Assembly (NCBI GenBank): GCA_946885665.1
Contig: CAMPGT010000211.1
Coordinates: 1-6,937 of the forward strand
Direction: 5' to 3'
Length of the DNA stretch: 6,937 nt
From: an uncultured Chitinophagaceae bacterium
GTDB lineage: Bacteria > Bacteroidota > Bacteroidia > Chitinophagales > Chitinophagaceae
A model generated the notes under the pieces. The model saw only the letters and a program-made list of their open reading frames with translations, did no database searches and was not told the DNA's origin. The position numbers were made by a program, and so were the translations under genes. Each line of letters starts with the position of its first letter. Within the stretch, counting starts at the first letter, position 1. This document shows, one piece after another, positions 6,864 through 6,937 of the stretch.

Positions 6864-6937
6864 ATGATGAGAAAAGAAATTTGCCCGGCGTTCATTGCCA
6901 TAGTATTGATATTCCTTTCCTGCAATTCCCTGTTCGC
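6864..6937 (+). CDS. Lipoprotein, N-terminal fragment cut by the window end
   Basis: An open frame starts 12 bases after the susD stop and runs off the window, so only 24 full codons are seen. It reads as a lipoprotein signal peptide: MMRKE at the N terminus, a hydrophobic core (about 8-18), and the lipobox FLSC, with the modified cysteine at residue 20. The start could be either of two adjacent ATGs (6864 or 6867). From its place as third gene in a susC-susD operon it may be a surface glycan-binding protein or a secreted hydrolase, but nothing beyond the signal peptide is visible, so the function is unknown. Confidence 0.75.
   Translation, partial: MMRKEICPAFIAIVLIFLSCNSLF

Overview
The window reads as a chromosomal piece from a Bacteroidota bacterium, most likely a Chitinophagaceae-type soil or environmental lineage. 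The evidence is a SusC/SusD outer-membrane pair, promoters of the -33/-7 type (TTTG-N19-TAnnTTTG) that are specific to this phylum, start codons without a clear Shine-Dalgarno sequence, and a moderate GC content. The family-level placement is an inference from protein style, not from a marker gene.

Layout. Positions 1-200 hold no protein gene. They contain a dense patch of short repeats and hairpins lying downstream of a tRNA. Positions 198-285 (minus) are tRNA-Ser(UGA) with an encoded CCA, a near-perfect promoter directly upstream (290-320) and a GNRA-loop terminator directly downstream (167-186). Positions 302-492 are an A/C-rich leader with one -7 box. Positions 493-1188 (plus) encode a 231-residue calcineurin-like metallophosphoesterase. 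It converges with a minus-strand AraC-family regulator (1189-2091, 300 residues), and the two stop codons abut with no base between them.

From 2092 to the right edge lies the start of a nutrient-uptake locus of the polysaccharide-utilisation (PUL) type. A 131-base divergent control region separates the regulator from a TonB-dependent SusC-family transporter (2223-5294, 1023 residues). Next come its SusD-family surface lipoprotein (5325-6851, 508 residues) and the first 24 codons of another lipoprotein gene (6864 to the edge). The three plus-strand genes are 30 and 12 bases apart and are very probably one operon.

How they work together (inference from family knowledge). SusD captures an oligosaccharide or similar ligand at the cell surface, and SusC imports it across the outer membrane using TonB energy. 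The truncated lipoprotein is probably a surface binding protein or hydrolase. The AraC-type protein probably senses the imported sugar in the cytoplasm and switches on the operon. Its likely operator is visible: two 12-base direct repeats exactly 21 bases apart in the divergent region. The substrate cannot be told from this window because the enzyme genes lie beyond the right edge. The phosphoesterase and tRNA appear unrelated to the uptake locus.
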